39,294 bases of DNA from DATJSJ01 sp035504175 (GTDB lineage: Bacteria > Pseudomonadota > Alphaproteobacteria > Acetobacterales > Acetobacteraceae). Shown here piece after piece: positions 24,851-32,210 of this stretch. The number at the start of each line of letters is the position of its first letter. The first letter of the stretch is position 1. Made by a program: the position numbers and the translations under genes. A model generated the notes under the pieces. The model saw only the letters and a program-made list of their open reading frames with translations, was not told where the DNA came from and searched no databases. The stretch is taken from contig DATJSJ010000258.1 of assembly GCA_035504175.1 (NCBI GenBank), positions 1 to 39,294 on the forward strand. Reading direction: 5' to 3'.

Positions 24851-25935
24851 GCGACGGCTCCGCTCCGCTGGCGCCGGACGCCACCGCGCCGTCGATGGCT
24901 GCGCCGGCAGAGGGCACGCGCCGGCTGGTCCTCGCCACGAGCGGGCTGCCACGGCGGATCCTGATCGCGGTGCTGCTGTCGCTGCTCGCCGCGGCGGGCC
25001 TGATCGCGTTGTCGGGGCACAACCCCGTGGCGGCGCTGGCGGCGATCGCGGCCGGAGCGGCGGGCTCGCCGCACCAGATCGGCGTCGCGCTGAACAAGAC
25101 GACGCCGTACCTGTTGAGCGGCGCAGGCGTCGCACTCTGCTTCCGCGCCGGGATCATCAATATCGGCGCCGAGGGGCAGATCGCGGTCGGCGGCATGGGG
25201 ACGGCGGCGGTGGCGCTGGCCTGGCCGATCGCCGACCCGGTGCTCGCGGTCGTGGCGGCGCTGCTGGGCGGGGCGCTGGCCGGGGCGGCGTGGGCGGGGG
25301 TCGCGACCGCAATCCATCTCGGCCGGCGGGTGCACGAGGTGCTGGCGACGCTGCTGCTCAATTTCGTCGCATGGCTGCTGGTGGAGCAGGCACTGGCGGG
25401 GCCGCTCGGCCAGTTCGGCGCCGGGTTCCTGCAATCGAAGTTGATGCCGCGCCCGACCTGGCTGCCGCGGCTGCCGGGGGTGGACGCGCATCCCGGCTGC
25501 CTGATCGCGCTCGCCGCCGCGGCGCTGTTGTCGTTCCTGCTCTGGCGCACGCGCTTCGGGTTCGCGCTGCGGGTCGCGGGCTCCAGCCGGCCGGCCGCCG
25601 CCTATGCCGGATTCTCGCTGGCGCGCCTGACCTGGGGCGCGATGCTGCTCGCCGGGGCGCTGGCGGGGCTCGCCGGCGGGATCGAGGTGCTGGGAGTGCA
25701 GCGGCGGCTGATCGACGGGTTCTCGCTCGGCTTCGGCTTCAAGGCGGTGACCGTCGCGCTGCTCGGCGCGCTGGAGCCGCTGGCGGTGGTCCCGGCGGCG
25801 CTGTTCGTGGGTTTCCTGGAGGCGGGGGCTTTGTCGATGCAGCGGCAGATCGGCGTGCCGTCGGCGCTGGTGTCGGTGATCGAGGGGTTGACCATGCTGT
25901 TCGTGCTGGCGGCGACGGTGCGGCGGCGGCCGTGA
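24847..25935 (+). CDS. ABC transporter permease 1 (BMP-type importer)
   Basis: A 362-residue integral membrane subunit of the BPD_transp_2/LivH-like class used by BMP-family importers. It has a long N-terminal lead, then about eight to ten hydrophobic segments. Conserved blocks are NKTTPYLLSGAGVALCFRAG, IINIGAEGQIAVGG and GRRVHEVLATLLLNF. The C-terminal KAVTVALLGALEPLAVVPAA is also typical. GTG 24847 overlaps the ATPase stop by four bases (GTGA), and its own stop overlaps permease 2 in the same way, so the three are translationally coupled. Confidence 0.92.
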   Translation: MSDGSAPLAPDATAPSMAAPAEGTRRLVLATSGLPRRILIAVLLSLLAAAGLIALSGHNPVAALAAIAAGAAGSPHQIGVALNKTTPYLLSGAGVALCFRAGIINIGAEGQIAVGGMGTAAVALAWPIADPVLAVVAALLGGALAGAAWAGVATAIHLGRRVHEVLATLLLNFVAWLLVEQALAGPLGQFGAGFLQSKLMPRPTWLPRLPGVDAHPGCLIALAAAALLSFLLWRTRFGFALRVAGSSRPAAAYAGFSLARLTWGAMLLAGALAGLAGGIEVLGVQRRLIDGFSLGFGFKAVTVALLGALEPLAVVPAALFVGFLEAGALSMQRQIGVPSALVSVIEGLTMLFVLAATVRRRP

Positions 25936-26837
25936 CCGATTTCCTCGCCGCCGCGATCCGGATCGCCACACCGCTGCTGCTGGCGGCGCTCGGCGGGATC
26001 CTCTCCGAGCGGGCGGGCGTGTTCGCGGTCGGGCTGGAGGGGATGATGCTCGCCGGCGCCTTTGCCGCCACCGCCGGCGCCTGGCTCGCCGGCAGCCAGG
26101 CGGTGGGCGTGCTGGCGGCGCTGCTGGGCGGGGCGCTGATCGCGGCGGCGGTCGCGGTGGTGGCAGTGCGTTACCGTGCCGACAACATGGTGACGGGGCT
26201 GGCCGCCAATATTCTGGCGCTCGGCCTGACCAGCTACCTGCTGCGCATTGCCGGCGGCGGGCGGCCAGCGGCGATCCATCTGAACCCGCTGCCGGCCTGG
26301 CCGGTCCCCGGCCTGTCGCAGCTGCCGGTGCTGGGCCCGCTGCTGTTCGACCATCCGCCGCTGACCTATCTCGCGGTGTTGCTGTGCGTGGTGCTGAGCT
26401 GGTTTCTCGCCCGCACGCAGGCGGGACTGACGTTGCGGGCGACGGGGGAGAATCCGGAGGCGGTGTTTGCCGCCGGCGCCGATCCGCTGCGAGTGCGGAT
26501 GCTGGCGGTGGTGGCGGGCGGGGCGATTGCCGGGCTGGGCGGGGCGGTGCTGTCGCTGCAGCAGGTGGGCACGTTCACGGACGGGATGACCGGCGGCCGG
26601 GGCTATCTGGCGCTGGCCTCGCTGATCGTCGGGCGCTGGACGCCGTGGGGAGCGGCGGCGGCGTGCCTGGTGTTCGGGGCGGCGGAGGCACTGGAGTTGC
26701 GGCTGCAGGAGGCGAGTGTGCCGCTCAGCTCCTACGTGCTGCAGATGGCGCCCTATGTGATTGCGCTGGCGGTGCTGGCGGGGATGGGTCGGTCGGCGCG
26801 GCTGCCGGCAGCGATCGGGCAGGCGTTGGAGGGGTAG
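25932..26837 (+). CDS. ABC transporter permease 2 (BMP-type importer)
   Basis: A 301-residue second permease, pairing with permease 1. It begins VTDFLAAAIRIATPLLLAAL and shows GILSERAGVFAVGLEGMMLAGAF, the usual opening of this subunit. RYRADNMVTGLAANILALGLTS and GRGYLALASLIVGRWTPWGA are further family blocks. GTG 25932 overlaps the previous stop by four bases. It closes the importer operon; the 82 bases that follow before the convergent LysE gene show no strong hairpin. Confidence 0.92.
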   Translation: MTDFLAAAIRIATPLLLAALGGILSERAGVFAVGLEGMMLAGAFAATAGAWLAGSQAVGVLAALLGGALIAAAVAVVAVRYRADNMVTGLAANILALGLTSYLLRIAGGGRPAAIHLNPLPAWPVPGLSQLPVLGPLLFDHPPLTYLAVLLCVVLSWFLARTQAGLTLRATGENPEAVFAAGADPLRVRMLAVVAGGAIAGLGGAVLSLQQVGTFTDGMTGGRGYLALASLIVGRWTPWGAAAACLVFGAAEALELRLQEASVPLSSYVLQMAPYVIALAVLAGMGRSARLPAAIGQALEG

Positions 26838-26919
26838 GGGTAGGCGGCAAATGGCGCCGACCACCCAAACGGGGGCACGGAAGGCGGTGCATCGCGGCGG
26901 CGAGGGCTCAGCTCGCTGA

Positions 26920-27570
26920 TCAGGTCGCAGGGCGCCGGCTCAGGGCAAGGCCGACGCCAAGCGCGATCATGCCCGCCCCAGACGCTTCGCGCAGTCGGCG
27001 CACGACACCGGGACGCGCCGTCACGCCGCGGCTGACGGCGCTCGCGGCGAGTGCCACCGCCGCATCGGCGAGCGTGTTGAGCGTGACCGAGACGAGGCCC
27101 AGCAGGACGAATTGCACGGCCACATGGCCGGCGGCCGGATCCACGAATTGCGGGATGAATGCCAGAAAGAAGGCGGCCGTTTTCGGGTTCAACGCCTCGA
27201 CGAACACGCCGTCACGGAACGCCCTGCGTGCCCCGACCGGTGGCGCGGCCGTCGGTGCCGCCAGGGCCGCCAAGGCATCGCGGCGCGCTGCCTGCACGGT
27301 GCGAATGCCAAGCCAGACCAGATACGTTGCGCCGAGCAGCTTCAGCGCGGTGAACAATTCCGCGCTCGCCAGAACGATGGCCGAGACGCCGAGGCTGCCG
27401 GCGAAGACATGGACCATGCCGCCGATGCCCGTGCCGCAGCTGGACGCGAGGCCTGCCGCGCGACCGCCGGAGAGAGTGCGAGCCGCGACGTAGAAGATCC
27501 CGGGCCCCGGTGTGATCGCGAGCAGGAAAGCCGCGGCGAAGAACACGGTCAGTTGGGTGGTGTGGAGCAT
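26920..27570 (-). CDS. LysE-family translocator
   Basis: A 216-residue inner-membrane exporter of the LysE/RhtB family, which exports amino acids or derivatives. Family hallmarks are FFAAAFLLAITPGPGIFYVAART near the N-terminus (the ITPGP motif), then KLLGATYLVWLGIRT and FRDGVFVEALNPKTAAFFLAFIPQF. About six hydrophobic segments are present. The start ATG 27570 gives the standard length; its ribosome site is weak. The exported substrate cannot be told. It converges on the ABC importer and shares no clear operon with the minus-strand genes upstream (220 bases away). Confidence 0.92.
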   Translation of the reverse strand: MLHTTQLTVFFAAAFLLAITPGPGIFYVAARTLSGGRAAGLASSCGTGIGGMVHVFAGSLGVSAIVLASAELFTALKLLGATYLVWLGIRTVQAARRDALAALAAPTAAPPVGARRAFRDGVFVEALNPKTAAFFLAFIPQFVDPAAGHVAVQFVLLGLVSVTLNTLADAAVALAASAVSRGVTARPGVVRRLREASGAGMIALGVGLALSRRPAT

Positions 27571-27790
27571 GGCTCGATGATAGCCCGTTCGGGGAAATGC
27601 GCGAAGCTGTTCTGCCGACCGCGGGTTGCTTGTGGCGCAACCCGTCGCCCAGGCGCAGCAGCTCTCGCGCCTTCCTGGCGACGGTGTCGCGGTCTCTCCC
27701 GGGGCTGCCGGGCATTTCAGTGCCGGGCCGCGGTGATCCTGTACGAAGCAGAAATTCGCGCGGGTGAAACAGCCGGTTCCAATGCTCCGA
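27571..27790. other. Intergenic stretch with a hairpin between membrane protein and LysE-type gene
   Basis: No gene is supported in these 220 bases. CGGGTTGC (27622-27629) pairs perfectly with 27637-27644 around a seven-base loop. It could end the minus-strand transcript of the methyltransferase/membrane-protein pair, but it lies about 150 bases past their last stop. Confidence 0.35.
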
Positions 27791-28315
27791 TCACGGACGT
27801 GCCGGACTGCCGACAAGCGATTCTTTCGCCTCAGGGGCCCGTTTCGCCAGCAGATAGAACGCTGCGACGTGTGTGATCATCAGCAGCGGCACGTAGATGA
27901 TCGGGATCGCGTATGCAGCACCGAGTTCCCCTGCCACCGCCGGAAGGCCGACTTGAACACCGTGAAAGTAATCGACGGCGATATCGATCGTGCCGACGAT
28001 GTTGAAGGCGCCGACAAGGAGCCAGAACATCGGACGGACCCCCACCGCGAGTAGCGCCAGCATCGCCAGCAGGCCGGTTGCGAAGTCACCGTAGGCGGCG
28101 AGAACGGCGAAGCCGGACGGCAGGTGGGGGCCGACGACGCCTGGAAGAATGAAAACCAGGCCGAAGAAGCGGAAGCTGTGCAGCGTGGCGATGGCGCGGT
28201 GCGCCTCGACCCGGTGCATTGATTTGAGTCTCGGCCAGAGATACGTCCGGAAGCAGAGAAGCCATGGAACGTAGCCCAGGAGGAGTTGCGTCTGAAAGAT
28301 GATTGCCGGAGACAT
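27791..28315 (-). CDS. Small membrane protein of unknown function
   Basis: A 174-residue protein with about five hydrophobic segments, starting MSPAIIFQTQLLLGYVPWLL. Polar loops carry RTYLWPRLKSMHRVEAHRAI and DYFHGVQVGLPAVAG. I do not recognise a named family; nothing suggests an enzyme active site. Its ATG lies seven bases from the stop of the methyltransferase gene on the same strand, so the two are almost surely one transcript. Confidence 0.75.
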   Translation of the reverse strand: MSPAIIFQTQLLLGYVPWLLCFRTYLWPRLKSMHRVEAHRAIATLHSFRFFGLVFILPGVVGPHLPSGFAVLAAYGDFATGLLAMLALLAVGVRPMFWLLVGAFNIVGTIDIAVDYFHGVQVGLPAVAGELGAAYAIPIIYVPLLMITHVAAFYLLAKRAPEAKESLVGSPARP

Positions 28316-28322
28316 GCTCTTC

Positions 28323-29147
28323 CTACCGGGCTATCGCTTCGAATACGCCGGTCATGACGCCGAGCCGGTCTTCGAGGAGATTTCGCGCGAGGTTGCCGGC
28401 GAGCTGCGCGAACTCCGCCCCCATCACCACGCCGAGATTTGGCGGAGGCGGCGGCCCCGATAGGCGCAGTTGCTCGGCCCACGCCTTGGCGGCCCCGGTG
28501 TCGTCTTGCCATGTCAGGACGTGAAAGCCGGCCAGTTCGATGGCTGCGCGCGTCGCGGCTCCGGTCAACAGAAAGCTCGTGGCAGGCGTTCGCGCCCAGG
28601 GCAGGGGATAGTCGGGCTCGCCGCCTCGCAGCACGACATCGAATGTCGCCAGTCTGCCGCCGGACCGCAGCACACGTCGCACTTCGCCGTAGAGACGATT
28701 GCGGTCAGCGATGTTCATTGCCACGTGCTGCAGGAAAACGAGATTGAAACGGCCGCCGTCGAACGGCAGGTCCAGGGCGCTGGCAGCCTGGAACGACACA
28801 TGCTCGCTTTGTCCCGTGCGCCAGGTCAGGTAGCGTGCGGCGTCCACGAACGGCTCACTGAGGTCGATCCCGACCACGCGGCAGCCATACTTTGCCGCGA
28901 GAAAGCGGGCCGGCCCGCCGATGCCCGCCCCGACATCCAGAACCGACGTGTCGGCGGTGATCCCGGCGAGCCCGGCAAGCTCGGCGGTCGCCGCGAGACC
29001 GCGGGTGTGGAACTGATCGAGTGTCGCCAGTTGTTCGGGCGCGAGAAGGTGATCCTCCGGCCCGAACACGGCGAGCGCGGTCTTCAGCCGCTCCGCCAGG
29101 CCGGTCGCGCGATAGTGGTCGCGCACGCCATCAAGAGTGTCGGTCAT
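28323..29147 (-). CDS. Class I SAM-dependent methyltransferase
   Basis: A 274-residue methyltransferase. Motif I is SVLDVGAGIGGPARFLA near residue 70, followed by the acidic-loop GIDLSEPFVDAARYL. ALDLPFDGGRFNLVFLQHVAMNI and EVRRVLRSGGRLATFDVVL are post-motif regions typical of UbiE/sarcosine-dimethylglycine-type methyltransferases. The substrate is a small molecule by analogy, not identified. ATG 29147 has GGGAG about ten bases upstream. It is co-transcribed with the small membrane protein and divergent from a LysR regulator across only 78 bases. Confidence 0.88.
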   Translation of the reverse strand: MTDTLDGVRDHYRATGLAERLKTALAVFGPEDHLLAPEQLATLDQFHTRGLAATAELAGLAGITADTSVLDVGAGIGGPARFLAAKYGCRVVGIDLSEPFVDAARYLTWRTGQSEHVSFQAASALDLPFDGGRFNLVFLQHVAMNIADRNRLYGEVRRVLRSGGRLATFDVVLRGGEPDYPLPWARTPATSFLLTGAATRAAIELAGFHVLTWQDDTGAAKAWAEQLRLSGPPPPPNLGVVMGAEFAQLAGNLARNLLEDRLGVMTGVFEAIAR

Positions 29148-29225
29148 TGCAAGGTCGCTCCCGCTTCGCGAAGGAAACTGGGCTCGATTGCGACGGACGA
29201 CTATTCGCGATAATGCCGACAGGCC

Positions 29226-30164
29226 ATGAAGCAGAACTTCACAGTCAGGCAAGGCGCGCTCGACGGCGTGGAGGCGTTCCTGAGCGTCGCGCGGCACCGC
29301 AGCTTTCGCAAAGCGGCCGCGGAGCTCGGCGTGACCCCGTCGGCGATCAGCCAGGCGGTGCGCATTCTGGAGGGGCGCGTTGCCGCGGCGCTGTTCACCC
29401 GCACCACCCGCAGCGTCGGCCTCACCGAGGCCGGCGAGCGGTTCCTCTCGCGTGCCAGACCGGCCTTCGAGGAGCTGGTCGCCGCGGGCGAGGCGGCGCG
29501 CGGGATGGGGGAGCGGCCGACCGGGTTGTTGCGCCTGTCGGTGCCGCCCGCGGTGATGCCGATCCTGCTGGAGCCGCTGATCGCATCCTTCTGCCGGGCC
29601 TATCCCGAGGTCGAGGTCGAGATCGTCGCGAGCGGGGAACTGGTCGACCTGGCGGCTGAAGGGTTTGATGCCGGCATCCGGCTGGGGCAGTTCATCGCTG
29701 CCGACATGGTCGCGGTGCGGCTGACCCCGCCGTTCCCTCTCGTCGTGGTCGCCAGTCCCGCCTATCTGCACGAACGCAAGCGCCCCGAGCACATCGAGGA
29801 TCTGCGAGGCCATGCCTGCCTGCGTCTGCGGCGCTCGAACGGCTCGATCGCGCCCTGGCTGTTTGTCGACGGCAACAAGCAGGTGGAGGCGATCGTGTCG
29901 GGTCCGCTCATCGCGCAGGACTATCCGACGCTGCTCGGCGCGGCGGTGCGCGGCGTCGGGCTGGCGCAGGTGCCGGCTCCGATCGCCGCGGGCGCGCTGT
30001 CCGAGGGCCGACTCGAAGGGCTGCTGTCGCGGTTTGCCGTCACGATGCCGGGTGTGTTTCTGTACCATCCCGGCCGGCGTCAGGTGTTGCCGAAGTTGCG
30101 CGCCTTCATCGAGCACGTAAGGACCAAAGGCGCTGACGCGTCGCGCGCCGGGCCTGGTTCGTAG
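29226..30164 (+). CDS. LysR-family transcriptional regulator
   Basis: A 312-residue LysR regulator. The winged helix-turn-helix occupies about residues 12-70 (EAFLSVARHRSFRKAAAELG, then TPSAISQAVRILE). The effector-binding domain follows (RLSVPPAVMPILLEPLIASF, ELVDLAAEGFDAGIRLGQFI). The latter phrase is typical of the CrgA/PA-type subgroup. LysR proteins usually control the divergent neighbour, here the methyltransferase/membrane-protein pair. The intergenic gap holds a perfect 10-bp palindrome CTTCGCGAAG (29164-29173) and a related TTCGCGA (29204-29210), possible binding sites. ATG 29226 is the only reasonable start. Confidence 0.93.
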   Translation: MKQNFTVRQGALDGVEAFLSVARHRSFRKAAAELGVTPSAISQAVRILEGRVAAALFTRTTRSVGLTEAGERFLSRARPAFEELVAAGEAARGMGERPTGLLRLSVPPAVMPILLEPLIASFCRAYPEVEVEIVASGELVDLAAEGFDAGIRLGQFIAADMVAVRLTPPFPLVVVASPAYLHERKRPEHIEDLRGHACLRLRRSNGSIAPWLFVDGNKQVEAIVSGPLIAQDYPTLLGAAVRGVGLAQVPAPIAAGALSEGRLEGLLSRFAVTMPGVFLYHPGRRQVLPKLRAFIEHVRTKGADASRAGPGS

Positions 30165-30266
30165 GCAGGGCTACGATTTGTCGGCGCGGGCTGCTCGGAA
30201 TCGCGAACCGCGCGGCGCGCGCAGGGGCGGCGCCCGGCCTATCGCGCGTGCAGGAGAGGGCGACCG

Positions 30267-30347
30267 ATGGCAGAGCTCGGGCGCCACAACGTCACGGCGC
30301 TGGTCCGCTTCGCCGTGACCGCGCCCGCTCACTTCGCCAGCCGATAG
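30267..30347 (+). other. 26-codon reading frame with ribosome site, possible gene remnant
   Basis: Between the convergent LysR and TetR genes, ATG 30267 follows AGGAGAGGG and opens a frame reading MAELGRHNVTALVRFAVTAP and six more residues before TAG. It overlaps the end of tetR by 19 bases. The composition looks like the start of an ordinary protein, which could mean a gene truncated when the TetR/RND block arrived. It could equally be chance. Confidence 0.25.
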
Positions 30348-30961
30348 CGCTGCAGGAACATTCCGACCGCCTCGTCGATGATCTGCTCAGCGGAGGCGGG
30401 AAGGCTGTCCCGGCCCATCAGCCATGGCCACAGCACGAACTCATTCAGCAGGCCCGTAAACTGGTGGGCCGCCAGCATGGGATCGTCACAGTCCAGGACG
30501 CCGAGGGCAGTCAGATGGGCCAGGTAGCGCGCCAGGCGCTCCATGCGCGCGTTCATCACGGCGGCGAAGGCCTCGGCGATCCACGGGAAGTGGCGGGAGT
30601 CGGCCACCACCATCCTGAAGAACCCGAGATAGTCCGGCTGCCGGTGCAGATCGAGGATCCGCCGGGCGATCAGCCGGAGTACCGCCTCGACGTCACCCTC
30701 CGTCTCGATGCCCGGGGGCAAGGCGTCCTCGAGCTGGGCCGAGAGGAGGCCGAGCATTTCCCGGAAGATCTCCTCCTTGCTCGCGAACTGATTGTAGAGC
30801 GTCCGCCTGGCCACGCCGGCGGCCTCGGCCAGGTTGTCCATGCTCACGGCGCCGAAGCCGCGCTCCAGGAACAGGCCCCGCGCCGCCTGCACGATCGCCG
30901 CCCGCGATCCGCGATGCCGGGATTTCGGGAGGCTGCTCTGCGTCTCGTTGCGATCGTCCAT
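30329..30961 (-). CDS. TetR-family repressor of the adjacent RND pump
   Basis: A 210-residue TetR/AcrR-type regulator. The DNA-binding domain lies in about residues 16-65: IVQAARGLFLERGFGAVSMD, then LAEAAGVARRTLYNQFASKE. The C-terminal half carries a TetR_C-like ligand domain with the segment RQPDYLGFFRMVVADSRHFP, common in regulators of efflux pumps. ATG 30961 was chosen; an upstream in-frame ATG at 31006 would place the start inside the operator. It is divergent from the RND adaptor/pump genes and should repress both itself and them. Confidence 0.92.
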   Translation of the reverse strand: MDDRNETQSSLPKSRHRGSRAAIVQAARGLFLERGFGAVSMDNLAEAAGVARRTLYNQFASKEEIFREMLGLLSAQLEDALPPGIETEGDVEAVLRLIARRILDLHRQPDYLGFFRMVVADSRHFPWIAEAFAAVMNARMERLARYLAHLTALGVLDCDDPMLAAHQFTGLLNEFVLWPWLMGRDSLPASAEQIIDEAVGMFLQRYRLAK

Positions 30962-30973
30962 GCCAAATTCGCC

Positions 30974-31018
30974 TTGCACTAGTGAGTGCATATATATAGA
31001 TTGCACTGAGTAGTGTAA
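30974..31018. promoter_or_regulatory. Twin operator-like repeats and tetR promoter
   Basis: Two copies of TTGCACT-N4-AGTG(C/T)A occur at 30974-30990 and 31001-31018, 27 bases apart. Each has inverted arms (TGCACT with AGTGCA, exact in the first; TTGCACT with AGTGTAA, one mismatch, in the second), as expected of a TetR-dimer site. On the minus strand TTTACA (31019-31014), a 17-base spacer and TATATA (30996-30991) form a near-ideal promoter for tetR. One repeat fills its spacer and the other lies just downstream, so bound repressor should block it. Confidence 0.8.
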
Positions 31019-31139
31019 ATCCCCCTCGGGCGCGGACCCTGCCGCGCGGAGGGAGCACGGCCGACCGCATCCAGATCAATGACCGCAGCCGCCAGACGTG
31101 AGCAGAACGCGGCGCGTCGCAACTCGAAAGGCAGTGCTC

Positions 31140-32210
31140 ATGTCGAGGTTCGCGATCGTTGCAGCCGCCCTGGTTGCAGTACCGCTGGTTGCCTGCAACA
31201 AGCCGGCACCGACCGCGACGCCGATCCGTCCGGTGCGTGCGATCACGGTCGAGCGAAGCGCCACGGGCGAGACGATCTCGCTGACCGGCCAGGTGCGCGC
31301 CAAGGACGAGGAGAGTCTCGCCTTTCGCATTGGCGGTCGCCTGCTTGAGCGGCCCGTGCATGTGGGCGACCTACTGAAGGCGGGCCAGCTCGTGGGCCGG
31401 CTCGATCCCCGCGATGAGCAGAATGCCGTCCGCATGGCCGAGGCGAAGCTCGCGGGCGACAATGCGCGGCTGCTGGAGGCGGGCAAGACCTACTGGCGGC
31501 AGCAGGAACTCCTGAAGAACGGCTGGACGCCACAGGCCCGGTTTGACCAGGCCGAGCAGGCGCTGCGGTCGGCCCAGGCGATGGTCGACTCCGATCGGGC
31601 GGCGCTGCGGGTGGCGCAGGATCTGCTCGGCTACACCGTGCTGTTCGCCGATGCGCCGGGCGCGGTTGCCGCAACCGGAGGCGAGCCGGGTGAAGTGGTC
31701 ACGGCCGGGCAGATGATCGCCAAGGTCGCCCGTCAGGGCGGCCGCGATGCCGTGTTCGACGTGCCCGAGCAGCTCATCCTGACCGGCCCGCGCGACCCGG
31801 TCGTGCAAGTCGCGCTCACCAACGATTCGGGCGTGACGGCTACCGGCCGCGTTCGCGAGGTGGCGCCGCAGGCGGATAGCGCGACACGCACCTTCGAGGT
31901 GAAGGTCGGGCTGATCGATCCGCCCGGTGCCATGCGGCTGGGCTCCACGGTCACCGGTCGCATCAACCTGGCGCCGCCGCCCGGTGTCGAGATTCCAGCC
32001 ACCGCGCTCACGGAGTCGAACGGACGGCCCGCGGTATGGATAGTCGATCCGCGCATTCACACCGTGTCGCTGCGCACCGTCGACGTCCTGCGTTACGACG
32101 CGACCAGCGTCGTGATCGGGCAGGGTCTGAAGAAAGGTGACGTCGTCGTCACCGCCGGCGTGCAGGTGCTGCGCCCCGGCCAGCAGGTCCGCCTGCTGGG
32201 AGCCGCGTGA
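31140..32210 (+). CDS. RND efflux periplasmic adaptor lipoprotein
   Basis: A 356-residue membrane-fusion (HlyD-like) adaptor. The signal peptide ends in a lipobox, VPLVAC-N near residue 20, so the mature protein is probably lipid-anchored. The first barrel-lipoyl half is VRAKDEESLAFRIGGRLLER with VGDLLKAGQLVGRLDP. A coiled-coil hairpin follows (EAKLAGDNARLLEAGKTYWR, AEQALRSAQAMVDSDRAALR), then the second lipoyl half and beta-barrel. ATG 31140 follows AAAGG; GTG 31098 is an alternative that would hide the signal peptide. The stop overlaps the pump start by one base (TGATG). Confidence 0.93.
   Translation: MSRFAIVAAALVAVPLVACNKPAPTATPIRPVRAITVERSATGETISLTGQVRAKDEESLAFRIGGRLLERPVHVGDLLKAGQLVGRLDPRDEQNAVRMAEAKLAGDNARLLEAGKTYWRQQELLKNGWTPQARFDQAEQALRSAQAMVDSDRAALRVAQDLLGYTVLFADAPGAVAATGGEPGEVVTAGQMIAKVARQGGRDAVFDVPEQLILTGPRDPVVQVALTNDSGVTATGRVREVAPQADSATRTFEVKVGLIDPPGAMRLGSTVTGRINLAPPPGVEIPATALTESNGRPAVWIVDPRIHTVSLRTVDVLRYDATSVVIGQGLKKGDVVVTAGVQVLRPGQQVRLLGAA

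Noticed and set aside
23372..25135. A 587-codon open frame antisense to the ABC ATPase
   Set aside because: Arg/Pro/His-rich with no domain; the sense strand has all ABC motifs.
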